64,000 bases of DNA from Marisediminicola sp040546025 (GTDB lineage: Bacteria; Actinomycetota; Actinomycetes; Actinomycetales; Microbacteriaceae): positions 37,080 to 101,079 of the forward strand of contig NZ_JBEPNA010000012.1 in assembly GCF_040546025.1 (NCBI RefSeq). The letters run 5' to 3'. This document shows, piece by piece, positions 23,779 through 32,136 of the stretch (position 1 is its first letter; every line of letters starts with the position of its first letter). Position numbers and translations under genes: made by a program. The notes under the pieces were generated by a model, which saw only the letters and a list, made by a program, of their open reading frames with translations, was not told the DNA's origin and did no database searches.

Positions 23779-24726
23779 TCAGCGCAAGCCGAGGTGGACG
23801 CGCGCCAGGTCGGCCGCGCCGACGACGCCGGCATCGTTCACGAGTTCGGCGATCACGAACTCCGGTTCCGGGTGGTAGCCGCGGGCCGGAAGGTGCGCGA
23901 GGTACGCCTCGCGCACCGGGTCCAGAAGCAGGTCGCCGGCAACTGCCACTCCGCCGCCGAACACGAACAACTGCGGATCGAGCACAGCGCTGAGCGAGGC
24001 GCAGGCCTGGCCGAGCCAGTGCCCGAGCTCGCGCAGAGCAGCGAGTGCACCGGGATCGTTGTCGACAAGAAGAGCGCTGATGTCGTGACCGGTCAGCGTC
24101 CCCTTCTGATCGCGCGCGCGCGCGAGCGCCTGCCCGATCCCCCCGACGTCGGCGATGGCATTGGCCATGCGGAGCAGGGCGCGCCCGGAGCCATACTGCT
24201 CGATGCATCCCCGCGCCCCGCAACCGCAGGGCAGCCCATCCGGGACGACCCGCATGTGGCCGAGTTCCGCGCCGGCGCCGAAGCCTCCCCGGAACAACTG
24301 GTCGCGCGTGACGATGGCGCCGCCGACACCCGTTCCGATCGTCAGCATCGTCATGTCGCTGACCAGGCGACCCGCTCCGAAGCGGAACTCGGCCCACCCC
24401 GCTGCGTTGGCATCATTGTCGATCGTGATGTCGAGATCGAGGCGTTCGACGAGCCGGTCCCGCAACGGCTCGCCGCGCCACGGGATGTTGGGGGTGTAGT
24501 ACACAATCGACTGCGCGGCGTCGATGAACCCCGGCGCGGCAACACCCGCGGCGCCGATGTCGCGACCGGCGGCGAGCGATTCGATCATGGCGACGACGGC
24601 GTCGACGATGGCATCGGAGTCCCCCGCCTCGGTCGCGACGCGCTCCTCCGCGACGATCTCGCCGAGTTCGGTCACCACGGCGCCCGCGATCTTCGTTCCG
24701 CCGATGTCAATCCCGATCGCGTCCAC
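23779..24726 (-). CDS. ROK family sugar kinase (glucokinase-like)
   Basis: This is an ATP-dependent sugar kinase of the ROK family, probably glucokinase. The 315-aa protein opens IGIDIGGTKIAGAVV (phosphate-1 motif). It has DITIDNDANAAGWAEFRFG with the catalytic Asp, LTIGTGVGGAIV, and the zinc-binding CGCGARGC (167-174) that marks ROK kinases. It ends with FGGGVAVAGDLLLDPV. GTG at 24726 is preferred over the ATG at 24732, because AGAGG is 8 nt from the GTG but only 2 nt from the ATG. Glucokinase and polyphosphate/ATP glucokinase assignments cannot be told apart here. It diverges from the acyl-CoA ligase gene. TAAACT (24802-24797) is a candidate -10 with a leader of about 65 nt. Confidence 0.9.
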   Translation of the reverse strand: MDAIGIDIGGTKIAGAVVTELGEIVAEERVATEAGDSDAIVDAVVAMIESLAAGRDIGAAGVAAPGFIDAAQSIVYYTPNIPWRGEPLRDRLVERLDLDITIDNDANAAGWAEFRFGAGRLVSDMTMLTIGTGVGGAIVTRDQLFRGGFGAGAELGHMRVVPDGLPCGCGARGCIEQYGSGRALLRMANAIADVGGIGQALARARDQKGTLTGHDISALLVDNDPGALAALRELGHWLGQACASLSAVLDPQLFVFGGGVAVAGDLLLDPVREAYLAHLPARGYHPEPEFVIAELVNDAGVVGAADLARVHLGLR

Positions 24727-24808
24727 GCGCATCACCTCTCTTGAGCACTCCGGCTCGATTGCTGACCCTCCGCCTTGACCGGGGAGCGCCATCTCGAGTT
24801 TAGGGATG

Positions 24809-24823
24809 GGTGCGCCACGCACC
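24809..24823. promoter_or_regulatory. Inverted repeat between the divergent ROK kinase and acyl-CoA ligase genes
   Basis: GGTGCG-CCA-CGCACC is a perfect 6-bp inverted repeat with a 3-nt centre. It lies just upstream of the candidate ROK-kinase -10 (24802-24797) and about 30 nt before the candidate ligase -10 TAGACT (24852-24857). It could be an operator shared by both promoters. No regulator gene is adjacent. Confidence 0.4.
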
Positions 24824-24894
24824 GAGACAACTGGCGGAATAATGCATCCGGTAGACTTATCGTCACTTGCCCCGTCGGTGCCAAAGGAGTTGCC

Positions 24895-26721
24895 GTGAAG
24901 ATCTATGACGTACCCGCCCTGGTTCCAGCAGACCCGGAAGCGAACGCGACAGACCTGCTCGTCGATCGTGTTCGTGAGACCCCCGAACTGCCCATCTTCG
25001 CGCTCCCCGCCCCCGGTGGCACCTGGACCGATGTGACTGCCGCGGAGTTCCACCGGCAGGTTGTCGCCCTCGCCAAGGGGCTTGTCGCATCCGGTGTGCA
25101 GCCGGGCGACAAGATCGGCCTGATGTGCAAGACCCGCTACGAGTGGACGCTGATCGACTTCGCGACCTGGTTCGCCGGCGCGCTGCTTGTCCCCGTCTAC
25201 GAGACGTCGGCCCCGAGTCAGCTGCTGTGGTACCTGAGCGACTCCGGCGCCACCGGCATGATCACCGAGACCCCGGATCACTTCGCCCGGTTCGACGAGA
25301 TCCGCGCCGACCTCCCTCTTGTCTCCCGCGTCTGGCAGATCGACCTCGGCGACCTCGACAAGCTCGTCGCCAAGGGCGTCGACGTGCCCGACGAGGAGAT
25401 CGAGCGACGCCGGCAGATCGCGAAGGGGTCGGATGTCGCGACGCTGATCTACACCTCCGGAACCACCGGGCGGCCGAAGGGCTGCATCCTCACCCACTCG
25501 AACTTCGTCGAGCTCTGCCGCAACGCGCAGAAGGCGGTGCCCGAGGTTGTGCACCCCGGTTCCACCACGCTGCTGTTCATTACTACCGCGCACATCTTCG
25601 CGCGGTACATCTCGCTCCTCTGCGTGCATGGCGGGGTGAAGGTGGGCCACCAGCCCGACACCAAGCAGCTCCTCCCCTCGCTCGCTACCTTCAAGCCGAC
25701 CTTCCTGCTCGCGGTCCCCCGCGTGTTCGAGAAGGTCTACAACTCCTCGGAGCAGAAGGCGGAGGCCGGTGGCAAGGGCAAGATCTTCCGCGCCGCTGCC
25801 GATGTCGCCGTTGCGCATTCGAAGGCGCTGGATGCCGGGAGCGTGCCGCTCGGGCTCAAGATCAAGTTCGCATTGTTCGACCGTCTTGTCTATTCGAAGA
25901 TCCGCGCGGCGATGGGCGGCAACGTGAAGTACGCGGTCTCCGGATCCGCTCCTCTGGGGCTCCGTCTCGGGCACTTCTACCGCAGCCTCGGCATCACGAT
26001 CCTCGAGGGCTATGGCCTCACCGAGACCACGGCTCCCGTGTCGATCAACCGCGTCGACGGGTTCAAGATCGGCAAGGTCGGACCGCCCCTTCCCGGCGTC
26101 TCCGTGCGCATCACCGACGACGGCGAAATCCAGGTCAAGGGCGTGAACATCTTCGCCGGGTACTGGAAGAACGACGAGGCGACCACCGGAGTCTTCGACG
26201 ACGGCTGGTTCAAGACCGGCGACATCGGCGAGATCGACAAGGACGGCTACCTGCAGATAACCGGGCGCAAGAAGGAGATCATCGTGACGGCGGGTGGTAA
26301 GAACGTCGCCCCTGCCGCGCTCGAGGATCCGATCCGCGCGAACCCGATCATCAGCCAGGTCATCGTCGTCGGCGAACAGAAGCCGTTTATCGCCGCCCTC
26401 ATCACCCTTGACGAGGAGATGCTTCCCGTCTGGCTGAAGAACAACGACGAGGACGGCGGCCAGGGAATTGCCGCGGCCGCACGAAATCCGAAGGTGCTCG
26501 CCGAGATCCAGCGTGCCGTCGACGCGGCGAACGCCAACGTCTCCCGCGCGGAGTCCATCCGCAAGTTCACGGTGCTCGAGCACGACCTCACCGAGGCGAG
26601 CGGCTACCTCACCCCGAAGCTCAGCATCAAGCGGGACCTCATCGTCAAGGACTACACGCCCGTGATCGAGGAGATGTACGCGGGACACCCCGCGACAGAG
26701 GGAACCTCACTGGTCGGCTGA
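24895..26721 (+). CDS. Long-chain fatty acid--CoA ligase (AMP-forming, FadD15-type)
   Basis: This ligase activates long-chain fatty acids to acyl-CoA through an acyl-adenylate. The 608-aa protein has the AMP-binding motif YTSGTTGRPKG (186-196), VSGSAPLGLRLGHFYRSLG, EGYGLTETTAPVS, DGWFKTGDIGEIDKDGYLQI and the C-terminal GRKKEIIVTAGGKNVAPAALED. The start GTG at 24895 has an ideal SD, AAAGGAG, 5 nt upstream. A -10 box TAGACT lies at 24852-24857. The frame is open further upstream but lacks family similarity there. M. tuberculosis fadD15 (Rv2187) occupies a similar neighbourhood. The product could serve beta-oxidation or lipid remodelling. Confidence 0.95.
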   Translation: MKIYDVPALVPADPEANATDLLVDRVRETPELPIFALPAPGGTWTDVTAAEFHRQVVALAKGLVASGVQPGDKIGLMCKTRYEWTLIDFATWFAGALLVPVYETSAPSQLLWYLSDSGATGMITETPDHFARFDEIRADLPLVSRVWQIDLGDLDKLVAKGVDVPDEEIERRRQIAKGSDVATLIYTSGTTGRPKGCILTHSNFVELCRNAQKAVPEVVHPGSTTLLFITTAHIFARYISLLCVHGGVKVGHQPDTKQLLPSLATFKPTFLLAVPRVFEKVYNSSEQKAEAGGKGKIFRAAADVAVAHSKALDAGSVPLGLKIKFALFDRLVYSKIRAAMGGNVKYAVSGSAPLGLRLGHFYRSLGITILEGYGLTETTAPVSINRVDGFKIGKVGPPLPGVSVRITDDGEIQVKGVNIFAGYWKNDEATTGVFDDGWFKTGDIGEIDKDGYLQITGRKKEIIVTAGGKNVAPAALEDPIRANPIISQVIVVGEQKPFIAALITLDEEMLPVWLKNNDEDGGQGIAAAARNPKVLAEIQRAVDAANANVSRAESIRKFTVLEHDLTEASGYLTPKLSIKRDLIVKDYTPVIEEMYAGHPATEGTSLVG

Positions 26722-26768
26722 GTCGCCGCCCGATCCGCACGCCAGACCAGATCCGCGAGCCAGCTGGG

Positions 26769-27260
26769 CTAGAACCAGTCTGATTCACGGATCTGGCGCA
26801 TCGCCTCGCGCTTAGTCGGTTTGTCGAGGCCGTCGATGTAGAGCTTGCCGTCGAGGTGGTCGGCCTCGTGCTGCAGCGCCTGAGCCATGAGCCCCTCGCC
26901 CTCGAGCTCGATCGCGTTGCCGTCGAGGTCGATTCCCTCGACCCGTGCGAACGGATGGCGCAGCCGGGGAAAGAAAAACCCGGGCACCGACAGGCAGCCT
27001 TCCTCGACCAGTTCGGGCTCGCCGCGCAGCTCGACGACGACCGGATTGATGATGTAGCCGATCTCGCCGTCGACGTTGTAACTGAATGCCCGCAGGTTCA
27101 CGCCGATCTGGCACGCGGCGACGCCAGCTCGTCCGGGCACCTTGACACTGTCGAGAAGATCATCGATCAGCCCGCGCAGGGCTCGGTCGCCGGGCTTCAC
27201 CGGGTCGGACACCGTCTTGAGCACCGGATCGCCGAAGATCCGGATCTGTCGCTGCGCCAT
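26769..27260 (-). CDS. def: Peptide deformylase
   Basis: This metallohydrolase removes the formyl group from nascent N-terminal formylmethionine. The protein is 163 aa. The three family motifs are present: GVAACQIG (46-53, usual form GxGLAAxQ), EGCLS (87-91) with the metal-ligand Cys89, and HEADH (131-135) with the two His ligands and the catalytic Glu132. Motif 1 has Cys50 where Pro or Asn is common. The gene starts 8 nt after the MinD-like gene ends on the same strand, so the two are probably one transcript. Actinobacteria often have more than one deformylase, so this may not be the only one. Confidence 0.95.
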   Translation of the reverse strand: MAQRQIRIFGDPVLKTVSDPVKPGDRALRGLIDDLLDSVKVPGRAGVAACQIGVNLRAFSYNVDGEIGYIINPVVVELRGEPELVEEGCLSVPGFFFPRLRHPFARVEGIDLDGNAIELEGEGLMAQALQHEADHLDGKLYIDGLDKPTKREAMRQIRESDWF

Positions 27261-27268
27261 TCGCGCCG

Positions 27269-28573
27269 TCAGTCCGCGCGCACGTGGGGAAGGCCGTCAA
27301 CGACGAGGGCGGCGAGCTCCCTCGCGGCGCTCTTGGTGAGGGGCTTGAGGTCCTTGTAGCTCACGACGGACCCGGCGGCGAGCTGCGGGTCGTACGGGAT
27401 CCGCACGATCTCGCGAACGCGCGAGCGGAAATGCGCCTCAATCTCGTCGAGGTTCACGAGGTTTGTGCCCGGGGTCGCCGTGTTCAGCGCCACGACCGCG
27501 TTGCGGACGAGATCGCCGTACCCGTTCGCCTCGAGCCAGGTGAGGGTCTCCGACGCGAGCCTCGCCTCATCGACGCTGCCGCCGGAGACGATGACCACGG
27601 AGTCGGCGCGCTGCAGCGTCGCGCGCATGACCGAGTGCACGATTCCCGTGCCGCAATCGGTCAGCGCGATCGAGTAGAACCGGGCGCACAGGTCGGCAAC
27701 GACGTTGTAGTCGTCCTCGTCGAAGGCCTCGGAGAGCAGCGGATCGGTGTCGGATGCGAGGACGTCCAGCCGCGTCTCGTCCCTCGAGACCAGATGGGTG
27801 AAGTCGCTGAAGCTCGAGACGGACGCCGCCTTGGTGACGACGTCGCGCACCGTCGACCTGGTCTGCTTGTTGACCCGTTCCGAGAGGGTCCCCCTGTCGG
27901 GGTTCGCGTCGATGGCGATGATGCGGTCCTCGCGCACGTCGGCCAGCGCCATGCCGAGCAGGGTCGTCACGGTCGTCTTGCCCACGCCGCCCTTGCGCGT
28001 GAGCACCGGCACAAATCTGGTTCCACCCTCGAACTCCTTGTGGATGCGCGCGTCGATCTCCTTGCGGTACCTGACGTCGGCCGAGTCTCCCAGGTTGAGC
28101 CTGCCAAAGGTCGCGGCGTGCACGAGCGAGGGCCAGCGACCCTCGGGCCGAACGCCTGCCTTGCGGCTCCCGCCGAGCAACCTCTCCGCCGTGAGCATCG
28201 CGGCCGGCTCGGGTCCGTTGGCGACATCGCCGCGCATCTGACCCCGTCGGGTGTAGACGCTCTCCGGCTCGCCGGCCTCGATCGCATCGGCGGGCTGCGC
28301 CAGGAGCGGCACAGACAACGTCGTCGCCGTGATCGCGACCTCGCCCGGATTCACGGCGACCTCGTCGATCGCCACCGCGCTCTCGTCCTCCGGCATCGAG
28401 TGGACGGGCGCGGGCAGCGACACGTCGATCGTCAGGGGCTCGGGCAGGCCGTCCGCGAGGTCCTGCCCACCATCGCCGAGTTCGCCGACGAGCTCGTCGT
28501 CCAGGCCCTGCTCATTCTCCGGCGTCTCGTCGAAGATGCGCCGCCCGTCGTCATGCTCGGTTCTGTCAGTCAC
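27269..28573 (-). CDS. MinD/ParA-like P-loop ATPase with long acidic N-terminal region
   Basis: This 434-aa protein has a C-terminal MinD/ParA-type ATPase domain. The deviant Walker A motif KGGVGKT is at 194-200, followed by IIAIDANPDRGTLSERV, RLDVLASDTDPLLSEAF and IALTDCGTGIVHSVMRATL. The N-terminal 150 residues are acidic, low in complexity and probably disordered. Similar proteins (SRPBCC-free, EspI-like or generic MinD-like ATPases) occur in actinobacteria, sometimes near type VII secretion genes, but none are here. The start is GTG at 28573, with AAAGGTG 7 nt upstream. A TAAACT box (28613-28608) is a candidate -10. The function is unknown; polar positioning or secretion is possible. Confidence 0.8.
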   Translation of the reverse strand: MTDRTEHDDGRRIFDETPENEQGLDDELVGELGDGGQDLADGLPEPLTIDVSLPAPVHSMPEDESAVAIDEVAVNPGEVAITATTLSVPLLAQPADAIEAGEPESVYTRRGQMRGDVANGPEPAAMLTAERLLGGSRKAGVRPEGRWPSLVHAATFGRLNLGDSADVRYRKEIDARIHKEFEGGTRFVPVLTRKGGVGKTTVTTLLGMALADVREDRIIAIDANPDRGTLSERVNKQTRSTVRDVVTKAASVSSFSDFTHLVSRDETRLDVLASDTDPLLSEAFDEDDYNVVADLCARFYSIALTDCGTGIVHSVMRATLQRADSVVIVSGGSVDEARLASETLTWLEANGYGDLVRNAVVALNTATPGTNLVNLDEIEAHFRSRVREIVRIPYDPQLAAGSVVSYKDLKPLTKSAARELAALVVDGLPHVRAD

Positions 28574-28618
28574 TGCCCATCACCTTTCGAAAAAAACGGG
28601 ACGTGTCAGTTTACCCGC

Positions 28619-28651
28619 GGCCCGCGGGGCGAGGGACTCGCCGACCGGGCC
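28619..28651 (-). terminator. GC-rich hairpin after pyruvate carboxylase
   Basis: Two nested stems are seen: outer GGCCCG/CGGGCC (28619-28624 with 28646-28651) and inner CGGGGCGAG/CTCGCCG around GGA. It starts 2 nt after the pyc stop on the minus strand. There is no T run, so it may be a terminator of the GC-rich I-shaped kind or an mRNA end stabiliser. Confidence 0.5.
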
Positions 28652-28653
28652 GA

Positions 28654-31600
28654 TCAGGATGCCGTGATCTCGACCAGGAGATCGCCGACGTCGACCTGCT
28701 GCGTCGGCGGGATGGCGAGCCTCGTGACGACGCCGGAGACGGTCGCCGTGATCGCGGCCTCCATCTTCATCGCCTCGATCGACGCAACGCCCTGACCGGC
28801 CTCAACGACATCCCCCTCGGCGACCTGCAGCGTCACCACCCCGGAGAAGGGCGCCGCGACGTTCCCTGGCTTGGCGGGGTCTGCCTTCTCTGCCGCCTTC
28901 GTCTCGACCCGGATGCCGCGGTCACGAACGAAAACCGGGCGAAGCTGGCCATTGAGCGTCGTCATGACCGTGCGCATTCCCTTGTCGTCGGCGTCGCCGA
29001 TGGCCTCGAGCCCGACGAACAGGCTGACGCCGCGGCTCATCTCGACGATGTGCTCCTGCCCCTGGCGGAGCCCGTACAGGTAGTCCGCCGTGTCGACCGA
29101 TGACAGGTCGCCGTACTCCTCGCGGATCTGCTCGAACGCCTTCGCCGGCGCGGGGAACAGCAGGCGGTTGAGGGTCGCGCGACGGCCGGCGCTGTCACCG
29201 GCGAGCGTGTCGCGGTCCTCGCTGCTGATCTCGGTGATCCCGATCTTGACCGACCGGCCCGCGAGCACCTTGCTGCGGAATGGCTCCGGCCATCCGCCCG
29301 GCAGGTCGCCGAGTTCCCCGGCCATGAAGCCGATCACCGAGTCGGGGATGTCGTACTTGTCGGGATTCTGCTCGAAGTCGTCCGGGTCGGCCTTGGCGGC
29401 CGCGAGGGCGAGCGCGAGGTCACCGACGACCTTCGACGAGGGAGTCACCTTCGGCGGGCGCCCGAGCATCCGGTTCGCGGCGGCGTAGAGGTCCTCGATC
29501 TTCTCGAACTGGTCGGCGAGCCCGAGGGCGATCGCCTGCTGGCGCAGGTTCGACAGCTGGCCGCCGGGGATCTCGTGGCGGTAGACGCGGCCGGTCGGTC
29601 CGGCGAGGCCCGACTCGAACGGCTTGTAGACGTGGCGCACGGCCTCCCAATAGGGCTCGAGGTCGGAGACAGCGTCGAGCGACAGGCCCGTGTCCCGCTC
29701 GGTGTGCGCGAGGGCCGCGACGAGGGCGGATGCCGACGGCTGGCTCGTCGTGCCCGCCATCGGCGCACTCGCAACGTCCACGGCATCCGCCCCGGCACGG
29801 CTGGCCGCCAGGAGGGTGGCCAGCTGGCCGCCTGCGGTGTCATGCGTGTGCACATGCACTGGAAGGTCGAATCGCGCACGCAGCGCCGTGACGAGCTTCT
29901 CAGCGGCTCCGGCGCGCAACAGTCCGGCCATGTCCTTGATCGCGATGATGTGCGCCCCGGCCAGGGCGATCTGTTCGGCGAGGGCGAGGTAGTAGTCGAG
30001 GGTGTAGAGCTTCTCGGCCGGGTCGAGCAGGTCGCCGGTGTAGCAGACCGCGACCTCGGCGACCGCGTGCCCGGTCTCGAGCACCGACTCGATAGCCGGC
30101 CGCATCTGCGACACGTCGTTGAGCGCATCGAAGATGCGGAAGATGTCGACGCCGGTCGACGCGGCCTCCCGCACGAACGCGTCGGTCACCTCGGTCGGGT
30201 ACGGGGTGTAGCCCACCGTGTTGCGTCCGCGGAGCAGCATCTGGATGGCGATGTTCGGCAGGGCCTCGCGCATCGAGCCGAGGCGCTCCCACGGGTCCTC
30301 GCCGAGGAAGCGGAGCGCGACGTCGTAGGTGGCGCCTCCCCACGCCTCGATCGAGAGCAGCCCGGGGGTGAGGCGGGCGACGTGCGGGATGACCGCGACG
30401 AGGTCGCGCGTGCGCACCCTCGTCGCGAGCAGGGACTGGTGCGCGTCTCGGAAGGTCGTGTCGGTCACCGCGAGTGCGGTCTGGGCGCGCAGCGCGGCGG
30501 CGAAGCCGGTCGGGCCGAGCTCGAGCAGGCGCTGCCGGGAGCCGGCGGGCGGCGCGACCGTGAGGTCGACCACCGGCAGCTTGAGGGCGGGGTTGATCGT
30601 GCCGGCGCCGTCGCCGTTGGGCTGGTTGACGGTGACGTCGGCGAGCCAGCTGAGGATCTTGGTTCCGCGGTCCTTGGACTGGTTCGAGGTGACCAGGCCC
30701 GGGCGCTCGTCGATGAAGGAGGTGCTGAGGTCGCCGGCGTTGAAGTCCGGGTCGTCGAGCACCGCCTGCAGGAAGGGGATGTTGGTCGCGACGCCGCGGA
30801 TGCGGAACTCGGCCAGGCCGCGCCGGGCGCGGGCGATCGCCGCGGGGAAGTCGCGGCCGCGGCAGGTCATCTTCACGAGCATCGAGTCGAAGTGCGGGCT
30901 GATCTGAGTGCCCGGGTTGATGGTTCCACCGTCGAGGCGGATCCCGCCGCCGCCTGGCGAGCGGTAGGTCGTGAGCTTGCCGGTGTCCGGGCGGAATCCC
31001 GCGGTGGGGTCCTCGGTGGTGATCCGGCACTGCAGCGCAGCGCCGTGCAGGCGCAGGTTCTCCTGGCTCAGGCCGAGCTCGCGCAGGGACTGGCCGTACG
31101 CGATGCGCATCTGCGTCTGGACGAGGTCGACGTCGGTGACCTCCTCGGTAACGGTGTGCTCGACCTGGATGCGCGGGTTCATCTCGATGAAGACGTGCTG
31201 CCCCCTGCGCTCCCCCGCGGTGTCGAGGAGGAATTCGACCGTGCCGGCGTTGACGTACCCGATCGACTTCGCGAACGCGATCGCGTCCCGGTACATGGCC
31301 TGCCGGACATCCTCGTCGAGGTTCGGCGCCGGGGCGATCTCGACGACCTTCTGGTGTCGGCGCTGCACCGAGCAGTCGCGCTCGAACAGGTGCACCGTGT
31401 CGCCGGTCGAGTCGGCGAGGATCTGCACTTCGATGTGCCGCGGGCGGACGACCGCCTGCTCGAGGAACATCGTGGGGTCGCCGAATGCGCTGTCGGCCTC
31501 GCGCATGGCCTCCACGAGCGCGGCCTTCAGGTCGGCCTTCGCCTCGACCCTGCGCATCCCCCGTCCGCCGCCGCCGGCGACGGCCTTCGCGAAGATCGGG

Positions 31601-32058
31601 AAGCCGATGGCGTCGGCGCCGGCGAGGAGCTCATCGAGGTCGCGCGAGGCCGGGGTGGACTTCAGCACGGGAACACCGGCCGCGATCGCGTGCTCCTTCG
31701 CGGTGACCTTGTTGCCCGCCATCTCGAGCACCTTCTGGCCAGGGCCGATGAATGTGATGCCGGCGGCCGCGGCCGCCTCGGCGAGCTCCGGGTTCTCGGA
31801 AAGAAACCCGTAACCGGGGTAAATGGCGTCCGCACCGCACTCGATCGCGACACGCACGATCTCCGCCACATCGAGGTAGGCGCGAACGGGATGGCCTCGT
31901 TCACCTATCTGGTAGGCCTCGTCGGCCTTCAGCCGGTGCAGCGAGTTGCGATCCTCGTACGGGAACACCGCGACGGTCGCCGCGCCCAACTCGAATGCTG
32001 CACGGAAGGCGCGAATGGCGATTTCGCCACGGTTCGCTACCAGGATCTTTGTGAACAT
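28654..32058 (-). CDS. pyc: Pyruvate carboxylase
   Basis: This biotin enzyme carboxylates pyruvate to oxaloacetate to refill the TCA cycle. The 1134-aa single-chain form has, in order, biotin carboxylase (about 1-450: ILVANRGEIAIRAFRAA, GGGGRGMRRV, FIEMNPRIQVEHTVTE), the carboxyltransferase/HMGL-like domain (about 530-850: TTFRDAHQSLLATRVRT, HVHTHDTAGGQLATL), the PYC/OADA conserved region, and a C-terminal biotinyl domain with EAMKME, whose Lys1098 should carry biotin. The start is ATG at 32058, with AGGGG 5 nt upstream. A TAGTCT box (32115-32110) may be its -10. The gene diverges from an orphan parA, with 78 nt between starts. The length is normal and no key motif is missing. Confidence 0.97.
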   Translation of the reverse strand: MFTKILVANRGEIAIRAFRAAFELGAATVAVFPYEDRNSLHRLKADEAYQIGERGHPVRAYLDVAEIVRVAIECGADAIYPGYGFLSENPELAEAAAAAGITFIGPGQKVLEMAGNKVTAKEHAIAAGVPVLKSTPASRDLDELLAGADAIGFPIFAKAVAGGGGRGMRRVEAKADLKAALVEAMREADSAFGDPTMFLEQAVVRPRHIEVQILADSTGDTVHLFERDCSVQRRHQKVVEIAPAPNLDEDVRQAMYRDAIAFAKSIGYVNAGTVEFLLDTAGERRGQHVFIEMNPRIQVEHTVTEEVTDVDLVQTQMRIAYGQSLRELGLSQENLRLHGAALQCRITTEDPTAGFRPDTGKLTTYRSPGGGGIRLDGGTINPGTQISPHFDSMLVKMTCRGRDFPAAIARARRGLAEFRIRGVATNIPFLQAVLDDPDFNAGDLSTSFIDERPGLVTSNQSKDRGTKILSWLADVTVNQPNGDGAGTINPALKLPVVDLTVAPPAGSRQRLLELGPTGFAAALRAQTALAVTDTTFRDAHQSLLATRVRTRDLVAVIPHVARLTPGLLSIEAWGGATYDVALRFLGEDPWERLGSMREALPNIAIQMLLRGRNTVGYTPYPTEVTDAFVREAASTGVDIFRIFDALNDVSQMRPAIESVLETGHAVAEVAVCYTGDLLDPAEKLYTLDYYLALAEQIALAGAHIIAIKDMAGLLRAGAAEKLVTALRARFDLPVHVHTHDTAGGQLATLLAASRAGADAVDVASAPMAGTTSQPSASALVAALAHTERDTGLSLDAVSDLEPYWEAVRHVYKPFESGLAGPTGRVYRHEIPGGQLSNLRQQAIALGLADQFEKIEDLYAAANRMLGRPPKVTPSSKVVGDLALALAAAKADPDDFEQNPDKYDIPDSVIGFMAGELGDLPGGWPEPFRSKVLAGRSVKIGITEISSEDRDTLAGDSAGRRATLNRLLFPAPAKAFEQIREEYGDLSSVDTADYLYGLRQGQEHIVEMSRGVSLFVGLEAIGDADDKGMRTVMTTLNGQLRPVFVRDRGIRVETKAAEKADPAKPGNVAAPFSGVVTLQVAEGDVVEAGQGVASIEAMKMEAAITATVSGVVTRLAIPPTQQVDVGDLLVEITAS

Positions 32059-32136
32059 CAGGCCCCTTACAGATTCGTCCGCATCGATGATCGACGTTTA
32101 GGTGCTTTCAGACTAGTGAAGGTATCGTTTCGTGTT

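Noticed and set aside
23779..26688. A 969-codon minus-strand open frame across the ROK kinase and the acyl-CoA ligase
   Set aside because: Only its C-terminal third is the ROK kinase. The rest is antisense to the well-supported ligase gene and has no recognisable family features. Long antisense frames are expected at this GC content.
29575..32136. A very long plus-strand open frame antisense to pyruvate carboxylase
   Set aside because: Only the part after 32137 (ParA) is real. The remainder mirrors the codon bias of pyc on the other strand and has a low-complexity Arg/Glu/Asp composition.
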